NCBI GenBank assembly: GCA_026225555.1
Contig: JAMFSY010000047.1
Span: 18,998-82,997 of the forward strand
DNA length: 64,000 nt
From: Methylacidiphilales bacterium
GTDB lineage: Bacteria > Verrucomicrobiota > Verrucomicrobiia > Methylacidiphilales > UBA1321
Direction: 5' to 3'
This document shows positions 8,822 through 17,405 of the stretch, one piece after another; positions within the stretch are counted from its first letter, which is position 1, and every line of letters begins with the position of its first letter. The translations under genes and the position numbers were made by a program. The notes under the pieces were generated by a model. It saw only the letters and a list, made by a program, of their open reading frames with translations. It made no database searches and had not been told where the DNA came from.

Positions 8822-9907
8822 ATGCTCTCACGCGTTGCCGATTCCCTCTTCTGGATGAGCCGTTATGCCGAGCGGGCCGAAAACATCGCCCGCATTCTTG
8901 ACGTCAATCTCCAGCTCATGCTCGATCTTCCCGCGCTTCCGCCCGAGGCGATGAAGGCCCTGTGGGAGCCCGTCCTGCGCAGCACCGGCGATGGCGAGGA
9001 TTTCTACGCCCACCATAAAGTGGCGAACAGCGAAACCGTCATCGAGTTCCTGACGCTTAACCCGAAGAACCCGAATTCGATCATCAATTGCCTGACCACG
9101 GCGCGCGAAAATGCCCGACACGTCCGCGAGCAGATCTCCTTCGAGATGTGGGAGGAAATCAATCGCACCTATCTGGCGATGAAAAATCAGACGTTGAAAA
9201 AGATCCTGCGCCAGGGTCCCTACGAATTCTTCATCGAGGTCAAAAATGCCTCGCATCTTTTCCAGGGCATTACCGACGGCACCATGACCCATGGCGAGGA
9301 CTGGGACTTCATCCAGGTCGGCAAATATCTCGAGCGGGCCGACATGACCACCCGCATCCTCGATGCCAACGACGAGATATTCATCAAACAACCCGCGCAG
9401 TCCCAGACCGGCGGAACCCTGCAGTGGAGCGCCATCCTGCGTTCGTGCAGTTCCCACGACGCGTACCGCAAATTCTATGTGGCGCAAGTCGAGCCCGACA
9501 AGGTGGTTGAGTTCCTCATCCTCAATGAATTCTTTCCCCGCTCCATCCGCTTCTGCACTCAGGCGTTGAACGAGGCATTGCGACGCATCTCCGGATGCGA
9601 TGAAGAGAACTTCACCAACAAGGCCGAGAAGCTGGCGGGCCGTCTGGTCGCCGAGATGAACTACAGCGCGCTGGAGGACATCAAGACCATCGGCATGCAT
9701 CGCTACATGGACGAGATCCAGGTGAAGCTCAACGAAATCGGCGAGGCCATTTACCACACCTACCTCTTCACTCCGCCGATCCACCTGCCCGAACCGGAAC
9801 CCGAGCCTGAACCCGAGCCCGCGTATTCACCAATGACCCAGACCCAGAGCCTCGGCCCCGACCTTAATCTCACGCAGACGCAGGTCATTCCCACGCCGAG
9901 CCGATAG
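8822..9907 (+). CDS. Alpha-E domain protein (DUF403)
   Basis: The 361-residue, mostly helical protein opens with MLSRVADSLFWMSRYAERAE, the hallmark start of the alpha-E family, and keeps its pattern through WDFIQVGKYLERADMTTRIL near residue 165 and VEFLILNEFFPRSIRFC near residue 230. Alpha-E proteins are obligate genomic partners of the circularly permuted ATP-grasp ligase directly upstream and probably form a complex with it. The C-terminus carries an unusual Pro-Glu repeat (EPEPEPEPEP, about residues 322-333), which looks like a stiff linker, then a Gln/Thr-rich tail. Confidence 0.92.
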   Translation: MLSRVADSLFWMSRYAERAENIARILDVNLQLMLDLPALPPEAMKALWEPVLRSTGDGEDFYAHHKVANSETVIEFLTLNPKNPNSIINCLTTARENARHVREQISFEMWEEINRTYLAMKNQTLKKILRQGPYEFFIEVKNASHLFQGITDGTMTHGEDWDFIQVGKYLERADMTTRILDANDEIFIKQPAQSQTGGTLQWSAILRSCSSHDAYRKFYVAQVEPDKVVEFLILNEFFPRSIRFCTQALNEALRRISGCDEENFTNKAEKLAGRLVAEMNYSALEDIKTIGMHRYMDEIQVKLNEIGEAIYHTYLFTPPIHLPEPEPEPEPEPAYSPMTQTQSLGPDLNLTQTQVIPTPSR

Positions 9908-9969
9908 GTTTCGCTATTCAGGACCTGGGGAGCTGCAACAGGAAAACCAGCCTCCAGGCTGAAAAATCC

Positions 9970-10052
9970 CGGTCATCCTGAGCTTGTCGAAGGATCAGTT
10001 CTGCCTCGGTAAAGGCCACCGAACTGATCCTTCGACAAGCTCAGGATGACCG
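9970..10052. repeat. Perfect 32-bp inverted repeat (long hairpin)
   Basis: The 32 bases at 9970-10001 (including GAGCTTGTCGAAGGATCAG) recur as an exact reverse complement at 10021-10052, with a 19-base loop. The stem would be very stable in RNA. It sits in the 214-base gap between the alpha-E gene and the TPR gene, both rightward, so it could end the first transcript, although no T-run follows. The GAGCTTGTCGAAGGAT core resembles an intergenic repeat I recall from many unrelated bacterial genomes, so a mobile REP-like origin is plausible. The rest of the gap holds nothing I can support. Confidence 0.85.
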
Positions 10053-10121
10053 AATTTGGAGAGTTAGCCTTTTTCAGCAAGCTCCTAGACAATCCCGGGC
10101 CGCCGCCTTAATCATCGTTTC

Positions 10122-11819
10122 GTGCTGACAGAGGTTTCTTCCCGCTGGATCAACTTCTTTCGCGCCCTCCTCATTGCGGCGGCGACCTTCCTGGTCTTTT
10201 ATCCCGCTCTCCACGGGGCCTTTCTCTGGGATGACCTGCTTTATCTCCCGGGCAATCCCCTCCTCCAAGATCCGGCGCGATTGTGGAAAGCCTGGTTCCT
10301 TCCAGGCAGTTACTTTGAATATTATCCGCTCGAGCAAACCGTGCAGTGGATGCAATGGCGTCTCTGCGGATCGGCGACTTTCGGCTACCACGTCACCAAT
10401 GTCCTTCTCCATTTCGTCGGCGCGCTGCTGGTCTGGCGGCTACTCGGGAAATTCGGTCTCCGCTGGGCGTGGGTCGGCGGGCTGCTCTTCGCCGTGCATC
10501 CGCTGAACGTTGAATCGGTCGCCTACATCGCCGAGCTGAAAAACACGCTCTCACTTCCACCCTTTCTCCTCGCCCTGTGCGCCTATCTCGATTTCGAGGA
10601 GCATCACCGCCGGCGCGATTACCTTCTCTCCCTCGCCCTGTTCGTCGTGGCGATGCTCTGCAAAATCACCATGGCCGCCTTTCCCTTCCTGATCCTGCTT
10701 TACGCCTGGTGGAAGCGAGGCCGTCTCGGCCTGGACGACTTCAAGAACGCCGCGCCCTTTCTTGCCATCTCCCTCATTTTGGCCGCGACCACCATCTGGG
10801 CCGGGTTCCTCTACACCCAACGCGATCCGGCCCATCTTCCGCTTTTCCCAATTGGAAATGGTCTCACCCATCTCGCCCTCGCCGGCCAGATATTCTCCTT
10901 TTATTTCGCCCGGTTCTTCTGGCCCGTCGATCCGCTTCCGATGTATCCGCGATGGAATATTGATCCCACTTCGCCCCTCGCCTTTCTGCCGTGGCTGGTC
11001 GCCTGTGCCCTCTTCTTCGTCCTTTGGCGCAGGCGCGAAACCTGGGGGAGAAGCGCTCTACTCGGGCTCGGTTTTTTTGTCCTGACGCTGCTTCCCTTCA
11101 GTGGATTGCTCTCTCCTTCTTACATGAACTTCACCTGGATCATGGACCATTTTCTCTACATCCCATTGATCGGCCTCATCGGTCTGGCCGTCGCTGGATG
11201 GGAGCGCCTTCAGTCCCGATTGGCGCGTCCTTTCCGGGCGGTGAGTACCGGCCTTATCAGCCTGGTTCTCTTCCTCCTGACTGTGGAAGCCCAGGATGTC
11301 GCAGCGGTCTGGACTAATCCCACCACCCTGTGGAGTTACACCCTCGTCCACAATCCCGGGGCGTGGCTGGCCCATTATAATCTCGCCAATTCCTTGCGGG
11401 ACCAGGGCCGGTTCGAAGAGGCGATCAGCCATTACCAGACAAGCATCGCCCTCCAGCCCGGCTACGATTGGACGTATAACAACCTGGGACTTGCGCTCAG
11501 CCACTTTCCCGAACGCCTGCCAGAGGCGGTCGCCGAATACCGGGAGGCCCTGCGCCTGCAGCCCCATTCCGCCGAGGCGCATAACAATCTGGCCAACGCC
11601 CTGACGCAAATGCCAGGCCACGAAGCCGAAGCGCTCGGCGAATATGAAGCCGCCCTGCGCGAGCGCCCTGATTTCGTCGCCGCCCATTATAATTTTGGCG
11701 TCGCGCTTTCGAAAATTTCCGGCAAAGGAAGCGAGGCCCGCGCTCAATTCCAAGATGCGTTGCGAATCAGCCCCGGCTTCGCTCCCGCGCAAGAAATGCT
11801 GGATCAGCTTCCCCGGTAG
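10122..11819 (+). CDS. Multi-pass membrane protein with C-terminal TPR repeats (GT-C/TMTC-like)
   Basis: The 565-residue protein has a polytopic membrane region (about residues 10-405) and about four TPR units (about 425-560, for example AHYNLANSLRDQGRFEEAIS). The first loop after the first membrane segment carries FLWDD, in the place where GT-C glycosyltransferases hold their acidic catalytic motif, and the plan resembles TMTC-type O-mannosyltransferases. A lipid-linked sugar transferase is therefore an inference. The start is GTG at 10122. A paralogue with the same plan lies at 19560-21500. Confidence 0.75.
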   Translation: MLTEVSSRWINFFRALLIAAATFLVFYPALHGAFLWDDLLYLPGNPLLQDPARLWKAWFLPGSYFEYYPLEQTVQWMQWRLCGSATFGYHVTNVLLHFVGALLVWRLLGKFGLRWAWVGGLLFAVHPLNVESVAYIAELKNTLSLPPFLLALCAYLDFEEHHRRRDYLLSLALFVVAMLCKITMAAFPFLILLYAWWKRGRLGLDDFKNAAPFLAISLILAATTIWAGFLYTQRDPAHLPLFPIGNGLTHLALAGQIFSFYFARFFWPVDPLPMYPRWNIDPTSPLAFLPWLVACALFFVLWRRRETWGRSALLGLGFFVLTLLPFSGLLSPSYMNFTWIMDHFLYIPLIGLIGLAVAGWERLQSRLARPFRAVSTGLISLVLFLLTVEAQDVAAVWTNPTTLWSYTLVHNPGAWLAHYNLANSLRDQGRFEEAISHYQTSIALQPGYDWTYNNLGLALSHFPERLPEAVAEYREALRLQPHSAEAHNNLANALTQMPGHEAEALGEYEAALRERPDFVAAHYNFGVALSKISGKGSEARAQFQDALRISPGFAPAQEMLDQLPR

Positions 11820-11882
11820 AAGTCACCGCGCGTCCAGACTTGTCCCCCCGCCTTTCCCCTCCCATACTTGCCGCCTTTCCTT

Positions 11883-12962
11883 ATGAAGACCTACAAAATT
11901 GCAGTATTGGCGGGCGACGGTATCGGGCCCGAAGTCATGGCTGTGGGACTCGATGTCCTCGCCGCCACGTCAAAGCGTTTTGGCTTTGAGATCGTCCACG
12001 AGGAGTTCGCCGTGGGCGGTGTTGCGATCGACCTTTTCGACGATGCCCTGCCCGAAAGCACACTCAAGGGCTGCCGTGAAGCCGAGGCCATTTTCTTTGG
12101 TTCCATCGGCGGACCGAAATGGGAAACACTCCCCCCCCACAAGCAACCCGAGCGCGCCGCGCTGCTTCCCTTGCGCAAGTACTTCGGCCTTTACGCCAAT
12201 CTGCGCCCGGCGAAATGTTATCCCGGCCTGCTCTACGCCTCTCCCCTCAAGACGGAGAATATCCCGGACGGCTTCGATCTCCTCGTCGTGCGCGAACTCA
12301 CCGGGGGCCTCTACTTCGGCCAACCCAAGCACACGATCGCGATTGAAAACGGCGAGCGCGCGATTGACACGATGATCTATGAAACACGCGAGATCGAGCG
12401 CATCACCCATGTCGCCTTCAAGGCCGCGGGCCTCCGCCGCAAGCGGGTGACCCTGATCGACAAGGCCAACGTTCTCGAGACGAGCCAGCTCTGGCGCAAG
12501 ACCGTCAAAGCGATCGCGCCGCAGTATCCCGACATCGCGCTCGACTTCATGTACGTGGACAACGCCGCCATGCAGCTCGTCCGCAAGCCGCAGCAATTCG
12601 ACGTCATGCTCTGCGAGAATCTTTTCGGCGACATCATCAGCGACGAGGCTGCCGCGACGGTCGGCTCGCTCGGGCTTCTGCCCAGCGCCTCACTCGCCGA
12701 CGGCACCTTCGGACTCTACGAACCGAGCGGCGGTTCCGCTCCCGACATCGCGGGCAAGGGCATTGCCAATCCGATCGCGCAGATCCTTTCCGCCGCGCTT
12801 ATGCTGCGTTACTCCTTCGGCGAAAACGAGGCCGCCTCGGCGATTGAGCAAGCGGTTGAAGCGACCCTCGCGGACGGCGCACGCACCGCCGACCTCGCCC
12901 GCCCCGGTGATGCCTCGCTCTCCACCGTGCAGATGGGACAGCAAATCATCTCACGGATTTAG
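11883..12962 (+). CDS. leuB: 3-isopropylmalate dehydrogenase
   Basis: The 359-residue enzyme oxidises and decarboxylates 3-isopropylmalate with NAD in leucine synthesis. Family signatures are AVLAGDGIGPEVM at the N-terminus, KYFGLYANLRPAK with substrate-binding arginine, VRELTGGLYFG, DFMYVDNAAMQLV, and the metal-binding/signature block LFGDIISDEAAATVGSLGLL. Length is standard. The ATG at 11883 is preferred to the TTG at 11868, since MKTYKIAVLAGDG is the expected start. No other leu genes are adjacent. Confidence 0.96.
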   Translation: MKTYKIAVLAGDGIGPEVMAVGLDVLAATSKRFGFEIVHEEFAVGGVAIDLFDDALPESTLKGCREAEAIFFGSIGGPKWETLPPHKQPERAALLPLRKYFGLYANLRPAKCYPGLLYASPLKTENIPDGFDLLVVRELTGGLYFGQPKHTIAIENGERAIDTMIYETREIERITHVAFKAAGLRRKRVTLIDKANVLETSQLWRKTVKAIAPQYPDIALDFMYVDNAAMQLVRKPQQFDVMLCENLFGDIISDEAAATVGSLGLLPSASLADGTFGLYEPSGGSAPDIAGKGIANPIAQILSAALMLRYSFGENEAASAIEQAVEATLADGARTADLARPGDASLSTVQMGQQIISRI

Positions 12963-12990
12963 CCCCAGCCTTCCACACTATCCATTATCT

Positions 12991-14268
12991 ATGGAAATCC
13001 GTCCCTTCCTGGCCCTCGCTTTTCTCACCGTCGCCACCCTTTCGCATGGAGCCGACAATCCGGGCGGCCTCCAGGCGGGCGATTTAGTTGGTATCTGCGG
13101 CGATTCGATCACGGAGCAGAAGTTGTACTCTGTCTACATGGCCGACTACCTCCTGATGTGTCAGCCGCAAGAGAAGCTGAGCGCGATTCAGTTCGGCTGG
13201 TCGGGTGAAAGGGCCCCGTCCTTCGCCGGGCGCATGCAGAATGATGCCTTGGTCTTCAAGCCGACGGTGGTCACCACCTGCTACGGCATGAATGACGGGG
13301 GTTATGTCGCCACCACTCCGGTAGCACTTGATACCTACCGCAAGAGCATGACTGATATCGTGACCACGCTCAAAAGCAATGGCGTACACTTTATCCTCCT
13401 CGGCTCCCCGGGCGCGGTGGATACCTTTTATTACAAAAACCGAGTCACGAGCCCGGCAGTTTACAACCAGACTCTCGCTGATCTCGGCCAGGTCGCGAAG
13501 GAACTGGCCGCCAAGGAAGGCCTCGGTTTTGCCGATCTCCACACGACCATGATGACCGTGATGGCCAAGGCCAAGGCGAAGAATGGCGCGGAATTTTGCG
13601 TGACTGGAATGGATGGCGTCCATCCCCTGCCCGCCGGCCATATCATCATGGCTTATTCCTTCCTCAAGGCCCTGGGCTGCGACGGCAACATCGGCACGAT
13701 CACGGTCGATCTGAAGGCGAACCAGGCCGAGTCGACGGACGGCACCCGCGTTATTTCCGATACCAACGGCGTGGTGGAACTGGAGTCGACCCGCTATCCG
13801 TTCTGCTTCTCCGGCACGGACCTCAAGGACCCGAAGTCGACCGCGAGCATCCTGCCCTTCCTTCCGTTCAACCAGGATTTAAACCGGTACATGCTGGTGG
13901 TGAAAAATGCCTCCTCGCCGTCGCTTAAGGTCACGTGGGGAACCCAGAGCAAGAATTTCACCGCCCAGGAACTGACCCAAGGCGTGAATCTCGCCACGGA
14001 ATTTCTGAATAACCCTTTCAGCGCGCCTTTCCAGGCCGTGCAACAAAAAATCTCCGAGCAGCAGGCGTTTGAAACCCACGCGAGCAAGGAACTTTTGCAC
14101 TCTCTGCCCGAGTGGTATGCCACTCTGCCGGGAGCCAAGGGGTTGCTCGATACGCTGGTACCGCAACTGACGACCCAGCTCCTCACCAAATGGCAGACCC
14201 TGCGGGACGCGAGCGCCTCCGCCGTCGTGCCGGTGAAGCATGAACTCAAGATCGAGGCGGCTAAATAA
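12991..14268 (+). CDS. Secreted SGNH/GDSL-family hydrolase
   Basis: The 425-residue protein starts with a signal peptide (about residues 1-20, FLALAFLTVATLSHG). The SGNH catalytic pieces are visible: nucleophile Ser39 in CGDSITEQ, Asn101 in YGMNDGG, and Asp208/His211 in DGVHPLPAGH. The extra C-terminal part (about 240-425) looks like a beta domain and helices of unknown role. It is probably an esterase acting on acylated carbohydrates outside the cytoplasm, but the substrate is not readable. The ATG at 12991 is the only start giving the signal peptide; the longer frame overlaps leuB. Confidence 0.88.
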   Translation: MEIRPFLALAFLTVATLSHGADNPGGLQAGDLVGICGDSITEQKLYSVYMADYLLMCQPQEKLSAIQFGWSGERAPSFAGRMQNDALVFKPTVVTTCYGMNDGGYVATTPVALDTYRKSMTDIVTTLKSNGVHFILLGSPGAVDTFYYKNRVTSPAVYNQTLADLGQVAKELAAKEGLGFADLHTTMMTVMAKAKAKNGAEFCVTGMDGVHPLPAGHIIMAYSFLKALGCDGNIGTITVDLKANQAESTDGTRVISDTNGVVELESTRYPFCFSGTDLKDPKSTASILPFLPFNQDLNRYMLVVKNASSPSLKVTWGTQSKNFTAQELTQGVNLATEFLNNPFSAPFQAVQQKISEQQAFETHASKELLHSLPEWYATLPGAKGLLDTLVPQLTTQLLTKWQTLRDASASAVVPVKHELKIEAAK

Positions 14269-14294
14269 GTCCGCCAATCCGGTTTTTCTTCACG

Positions 14295-14334
14295 AAAAAC
14301 GCGGTGCCTGGCTTTCGCCCGGCACCGCGTTTTT
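14295..14334 (+). terminator. Rho-independent terminator after SGNH hydrolase
   Basis: AAAACGCGGTGCC at 14296-14308 pairs exactly with GGCACCGCGTTTT at 14321-14333 around a 12-base loop. A-run on one side and T-run on the other make it bidirectional. It would end the SGNH hydrolase transcript and also the leftward small-protein gene that stops at 14352. Confidence 0.85.
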
Positions 14335-14351
14335 GTTGGAACGACCTTCGC

Positions 14352-14552
14352 TTAGATGTTGATGAACACCCGCGCGCCGTCGCGCTGATCCCAATAACCG
14401 CGATGGTGATTGTGATAGATAAACGGATGGTGCTTGTGATGGTCGTCGAACCATCCCTTTTCATCATGATCGTAGGCCATGGAGCGACCGGCGCTCACGG
14501 CGATAAACGAAGCGACCAAACCCAAAAATAACATTTTGCGACTAGTTTTCAT
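14352..14552 (-). CDS. Small secreted His-rich protein with GYWD motif (paralogue 1)
   Basis: The 66-residue product has a clear signal peptide (MKTSRKMLFLGLVASFIAVS, cleavage likely after residue 26, SMA) and a mature part of only about 40 residues packed with His, Asp and Tyr. It ends in HRGYWDQRDGARVFINI. Two more genes of the window (14632-14838 and 18749-18985) share this plan and ending, which supports it as real. I know no named family. The His/Asp-rich body could bind metal ions, but this is a guess from composition. Confidence 0.75.
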   Translation of the reverse strand: MKTSRKMLFLGLVASFIAVSAGRSMAYDHDEKGWFDDHHKHHPFIYHNHHRGYWDQRDGARVFINI

Positions 14553-14631
14553 CTTAGCTGATTCCTTGGTTTTTCTTTTTAGTTATCACTGACATTTGTA
14601 TGACGATCCTGATTAACGGATCGTTCGAAAA

Positions 14632-14838
14632 TTATCCGAGGTTAATAAAGATACGGCCGCCGGGGCGATCGTCCCAATACCCGCGATGACGGTGATAAAT
14701 TTCGTAATGACGATAATGACCGTGGTGATCCCAGTAGCCATCCGGGTAACGATCATAGTAGGCCTGAGCTTGGGTGACCGTGCCAAGCGCGAGCATGGCC
14801 ATAACACCCAGGAGTAGGACTTTGGTGGCAGTTTTCAT
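14632..14838 (-). CDS. Small secreted His/Tyr-rich protein with GYWD motif (paralogue 2)
   Basis: The 68-residue product has a signal peptide (MKTATKVLLLGVMAMLALG, cleavage near AQA, residue 26) and a 42-residue mature part rich in Tyr and His (DHHGHYRHYEIYHR). GYWDHHG occurs mid-protein and GYWDDRPGGRIFINLG at the C-terminus, so the motif is partly duplicated. It is 79 bases upstream of paralogue 1 on the same strand. Function is unknown. The 178 bases upstream hold no other gene. Confidence 0.75.
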   Translation of the reverse strand: MKTATKVLLLGVMAMLALGTVTQAQAYYDRYPDGYWDHHGHYRHYEIYHRHRGYWDDRPGGRIFINLG

Positions 14839-15016
14839 AGTATTGCGTTTCTGCAGTCAGCGTGCCGACATTTGTGAAACGTCCTTAGTTATTGCGGGAG
14901 ACTATGTTATCTCCCTAATCGAATTATTGGCCTAGTCCAGCAAACCGTGCGATTTGCAAAAATAGAAGCCGACCTAGGCAATACGCCCGAGAAGCTTCCA
15001 TGGCAAGCCTGCCGCT

Positions 15017-17002
15017 TTAGCCCTCCACAACCTCCACCGGGCACTTCGGCAGAACGCTCAGGAAGGCCTTGCCGTAGGGCTTGGTCAGCACACGGTTATC
15101 GAGGATGACCACGATGCCCTTGTCTTGCTGGGTTCGGATGAGCCGCCCCACCCCCTGCCGGAACTTGAGCAGGGCCTCGGGCAGGGAGAATTCCCGGAAA
15201 GCGTCGCCGCCCTGCGCGATGATCCGCTCGCACTTCGCCTGAGTCAGCGGATGATCCGGCACGGCAAAAGGCAGCCGCGTGAGGATAACGTTGCTCAGCG
15301 CCTCGCCCGGAACATCGACCCCCTGCCAAAATGAATCGGTCCCGAAGAGCACCGAGTCACGATCTTCCTTGAAGCGTTGCAGCATCCGGTGACGCGGCAG
15401 CGCCCCACCCTGGACAAAGCAGGTGATGCGCTCGCTACGGAAGAAGTGGGCCAGGGAATCGGCCAGCCGCTGCATGGTGACGTAGCTGGTGAAAAGAACA
15501 AACGCCTTGCCCTGTGTCATGGAGACGAAATGCCGGATCCAATGAGCCAGGGCATTCTCGTAAGTCTCGCGCGCGGCGGGCTCGGGCATTTTTCGCGGGA
15601 TGAAAACGCGCATCTGGCGCTCGTAGTCGAAGGGTGAATCGACCTGCAACGTCTCGGCCTCCTCGCCACCGATCCGGTTCACAAAATAGCGCAGGCCATC
15701 GCCCACGGAGAGCGTGGCGCTGGTCATGATCGCGGTGTTCTCCGGACGGAAAAGCAGGGTGCGCAGTTGCGCGGCCACCTCGATGGGCGCGGCAGTCAGC
15801 ACCAACCGGGCTTCCCGCTTCTCATGTCGCTCCACCCAATAGACGTGGTCCTCCCGCTTCTGGTCGATGAATTCGGCCAACCCGACGCGCAGCCCTTCGA
15901 CCCGTCGCGCCGCCTCCTGCACCTCGGCCTTGAAGACCTCGTCATCGATCTCGCGCGCCGCGTCGGCCAGGTTCCGGTAGAGCCGGGTAAGCGGAAGATC
16001 GAGCGAGTTCTGGGCGATACCCGGCTCGCGCAGGCGCAATTCCTTGCTCCGCTTGAAATCGAGTGAGCGCTCCAGCTTGTCAAAGAAGAGATCGGCCTCC
16101 TCCTCCGCATCGAGCACCAGTTTCATCGCCTCGCCGCTGCGCAACGCGGCCACAATCCCCTTCTGCGTGCGCGGGTGGAAAAGGCGGTGCAGCAGATAAC
16201 GCAGGCTGCCGTGGGAGATTTCCAGGCCCAGATGCCGCGCCGCCACGCTCTCGAGCGTGTGCGCCTCGTCGAAAATGATGAAGTCGTTGTGGAAAAGATA
16301 GCCGCGCTCCTCGTTCGCCGTCTCCGCGCCCGCGAGGAAGTTAAAAAAGAGCGAATGGTTCAGCACGAGCACCTTGGCGGTCTCTGCCTCCTTGCGCGCG
16401 CGCTGGTAAAAGCATTCCACGCCCAGCCCGCACGTCCGCGCGGTGCAGACGTGCGGCTCGCTGCAGACCTGAAGCCAGACCTGCGGATCGGGCGCGGGAT
16501 CGAGATCGGAGAGCGTGCCGTCGTGGGTGCGGTGGCTCCATTCCCAGATGCGCTGCAGTTCCTCCTGCTCGCGATTGGCGAAAAGCTCGCCACTCTGCCG
16601 CATCGCGCGTTCCAGCCGCCGCGGGCAGAGATAATTTTGCCGGCCCTTGAGAAGCACCGCCTTGAATTCGGTCGGCAGAAGTTTCTGCACGAGCGGGATG
16701 TCCTTGTGAAAAAGCTGCTCCTGGAGATTAATCGTGTGGGTTGAGATCAGCGCCTTGCGATTTTCCGCCAGGGCGTGAAAAATGGCGGGCACCAGGTAGG
16801 CGAGGCTCTTGCCCACACCGGTCCCCGCCTCAACGATCAGGTGGGAGCGATTTTCGCAGGCGCGCGCCACGGCGGTTGCCATGGACTGCTGCTGCGGGCG
16901 ATACTCAAAATCCTTCGAGCGAGCCAGCAAGCCGCCCGGCCCGAAGGCAAGCGTCACCTGCCGCTCGAATTCAGAAGGGAACGTCTCCAGCGGCGCGATC
17001 AT
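15017..17002 (-). CDS. DinG-family ATP-dependent helicase
   Basis: The 661-residue protein is a superfamily 2 helicase of the XPD/DinG group. Walker A is EAGTGVGKS (residues 58-66), Walker B is IIFDEAHTLE, and the final motif is QGVGRLIRTQQDKGIVVILD. Cysteines between the first motifs (LCPRR; then VCSEPHVCTARTCGLGVECF) fit the iron-sulfur cluster domain of the group. These enzymes unwind DNA or DNA-RNA structures during repair and replication. It stands alone, with its ATG 144 bases from the oppositely oriented tRNA gene. Confidence 0.92.
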   Translation of the reverse strand: MIAPLETFPSEFERQVTLAFGPGGLLARSKDFEYRPQQQSMATAVARACENRSHLIVEAGTGVGKSLAYLVPAIFHALAENRKALISTHTINLQEQLFHKDIPLVQKLLPTEFKAVLLKGRQNYLCPRRLERAMRQSGELFANREQEELQRIWEWSHRTHDGTLSDLDPAPDPQVWLQVCSEPHVCTARTCGLGVECFYQRARKEAETAKVLVLNHSLFFNFLAGAETANEERGYLFHNDFIIFDEAHTLESVAARHLGLEISHGSLRYLLHRLFHPRTQKGIVAALRSGEAMKLVLDAEEEADLFFDKLERSLDFKRSKELRLREPGIAQNSLDLPLTRLYRNLADAAREIDDEVFKAEVQEAARRVEGLRVGLAEFIDQKREDHVYWVERHEKREARLVLTAAPIEVAAQLRTLLFRPENTAIMTSATLSVGDGLRYFVNRIGGEEAETLQVDSPFDYERQMRVFIPRKMPEPAARETYENALAHWIRHFVSMTQGKAFVLFTSYVTMQRLADSLAHFFRSERITCFVQGGALPRHRMLQRFKEDRDSVLFGTDSFWQGVDVPGEALSNVILTRLPFAVPDHPLTQAKCERIIAQGGDAFREFSLPEALLKFRQGVGRLIRTQQDKGIVVILDNRVLTKPYGKAFLSVLPKCPVEVVEG

Positions 17003-17098
17003 GAAACAGGTCCGTTCAAGCCGCCCACTTTAATGCCAAATCCCCGGCGGGTCGATGGGAACGCTTGGAAAAAGTGAAGCTTTACCCCATACGAACGG

Positions 17099-17128
17099 TT
17101 GCAATCCTCCCGGCGTTGCGCTTATAGT
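17099..17128 (+). promoter_or_regulatory. Likely sigma-70 promoter of tRNA-Glu
   Basis: TTGCAA at 17099-17104 and TATAGT at 17123-17128 are 18 bases apart. The -10 element ends 18 bases before the mature tRNA 5' end, leaving room for a short 5' leader. Four of six and five of six consensus positions match. Confidence 0.6.
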
Positions 17129-17146
17129 TTCCGGCTCATCTCTTAA

Positions 17147-17218
17147 CACCCCATGGAGTAGCGGTTAGCTCACCTCCCTTTCACGGAGGTAGCACGGGTT
17201 CGAATCCCGTTGGGGTGA
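17147..17218 (+). tRNA. tRNA-Glu (anticodon TTC)
   Basis: A complete cloverleaf can be drawn. The acceptor CACCCCA pairs with TGGGGTG over seven bases. A D-arm with AGCGGTTAG, an anticodon stem CCTCC/GGAGG around CTTTCAC (anticodon TTC, glutamate), a short variable loop TAGC, and a T-arm ACGGG-TTCGAAT-CCCGT follow, with discriminator A at 17218. CCA is not fully encoded (ACCC follows). The C1:G72 pair at the end of the acceptor is less common than G1:C72. Confidence 0.95.
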
Positions 17219-17220
17219 CC

Positions 17221-17239
17221 CTTCCTGAGCGTCAGGAAG
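17221..17239 (+). terminator. Short hairpin directly after tRNA-Glu
   Basis: CTTCCTGA at 17221-17228 pairs perfectly with TCAGGAAG at 17232-17239 around a GCG triloop, two bases after the encoded end of the tRNA. It may act as transcription end or as a processing signal. There is no T-run behind it, so classical intrinsic termination is uncertain. Confidence 0.45.
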
Positions 17240-17250
17240 TTGCGGGGGTA

Positions 17251-17382
17251 AAGAACCCCGAAGCAAGCTCCAAGGCATTCCGAGGTAGCCGTCGCACGCC
17301 GTGCGACGGAGGAGAGAAGAAAAGCTCCCACGTTCCTCGCCTCGTTCGAAAAGACATCACCGCACGGCGTGCGGCGGCTACC
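17251..17382. repeat. Dispersed inverted-repeat element, copy 2
   Basis: This is the second copy of the element at 1967-2160. It has the head with GCAAGCTCC and GGCATTCCGA (17251-17283), left arm 17284-17309, a centre with GAAGAAAAGCTCCCACG, and right arm 17357-17382 that is identical to copy 1 apart from its outer base or two. The left arm carries several changes relative to copy 1, so the arms pair imperfectly here. It again sits next to gene ends, between tRNA-Glu and the end of the esterase gene. Confidence 0.85.
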
Positions 17383-17405
17383 GCCCGAGGCGTGAAAGCA
17401 ATTTT

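Noticed and set aside
17147..17405. tRNA-Glu as an integration site of a mobile element.
   Set aside because: I saw no direct repeat of the tRNA 3' end within the window, and no integrase or phage gene beside it. The following repeat element has a second copy away from any tRNA.
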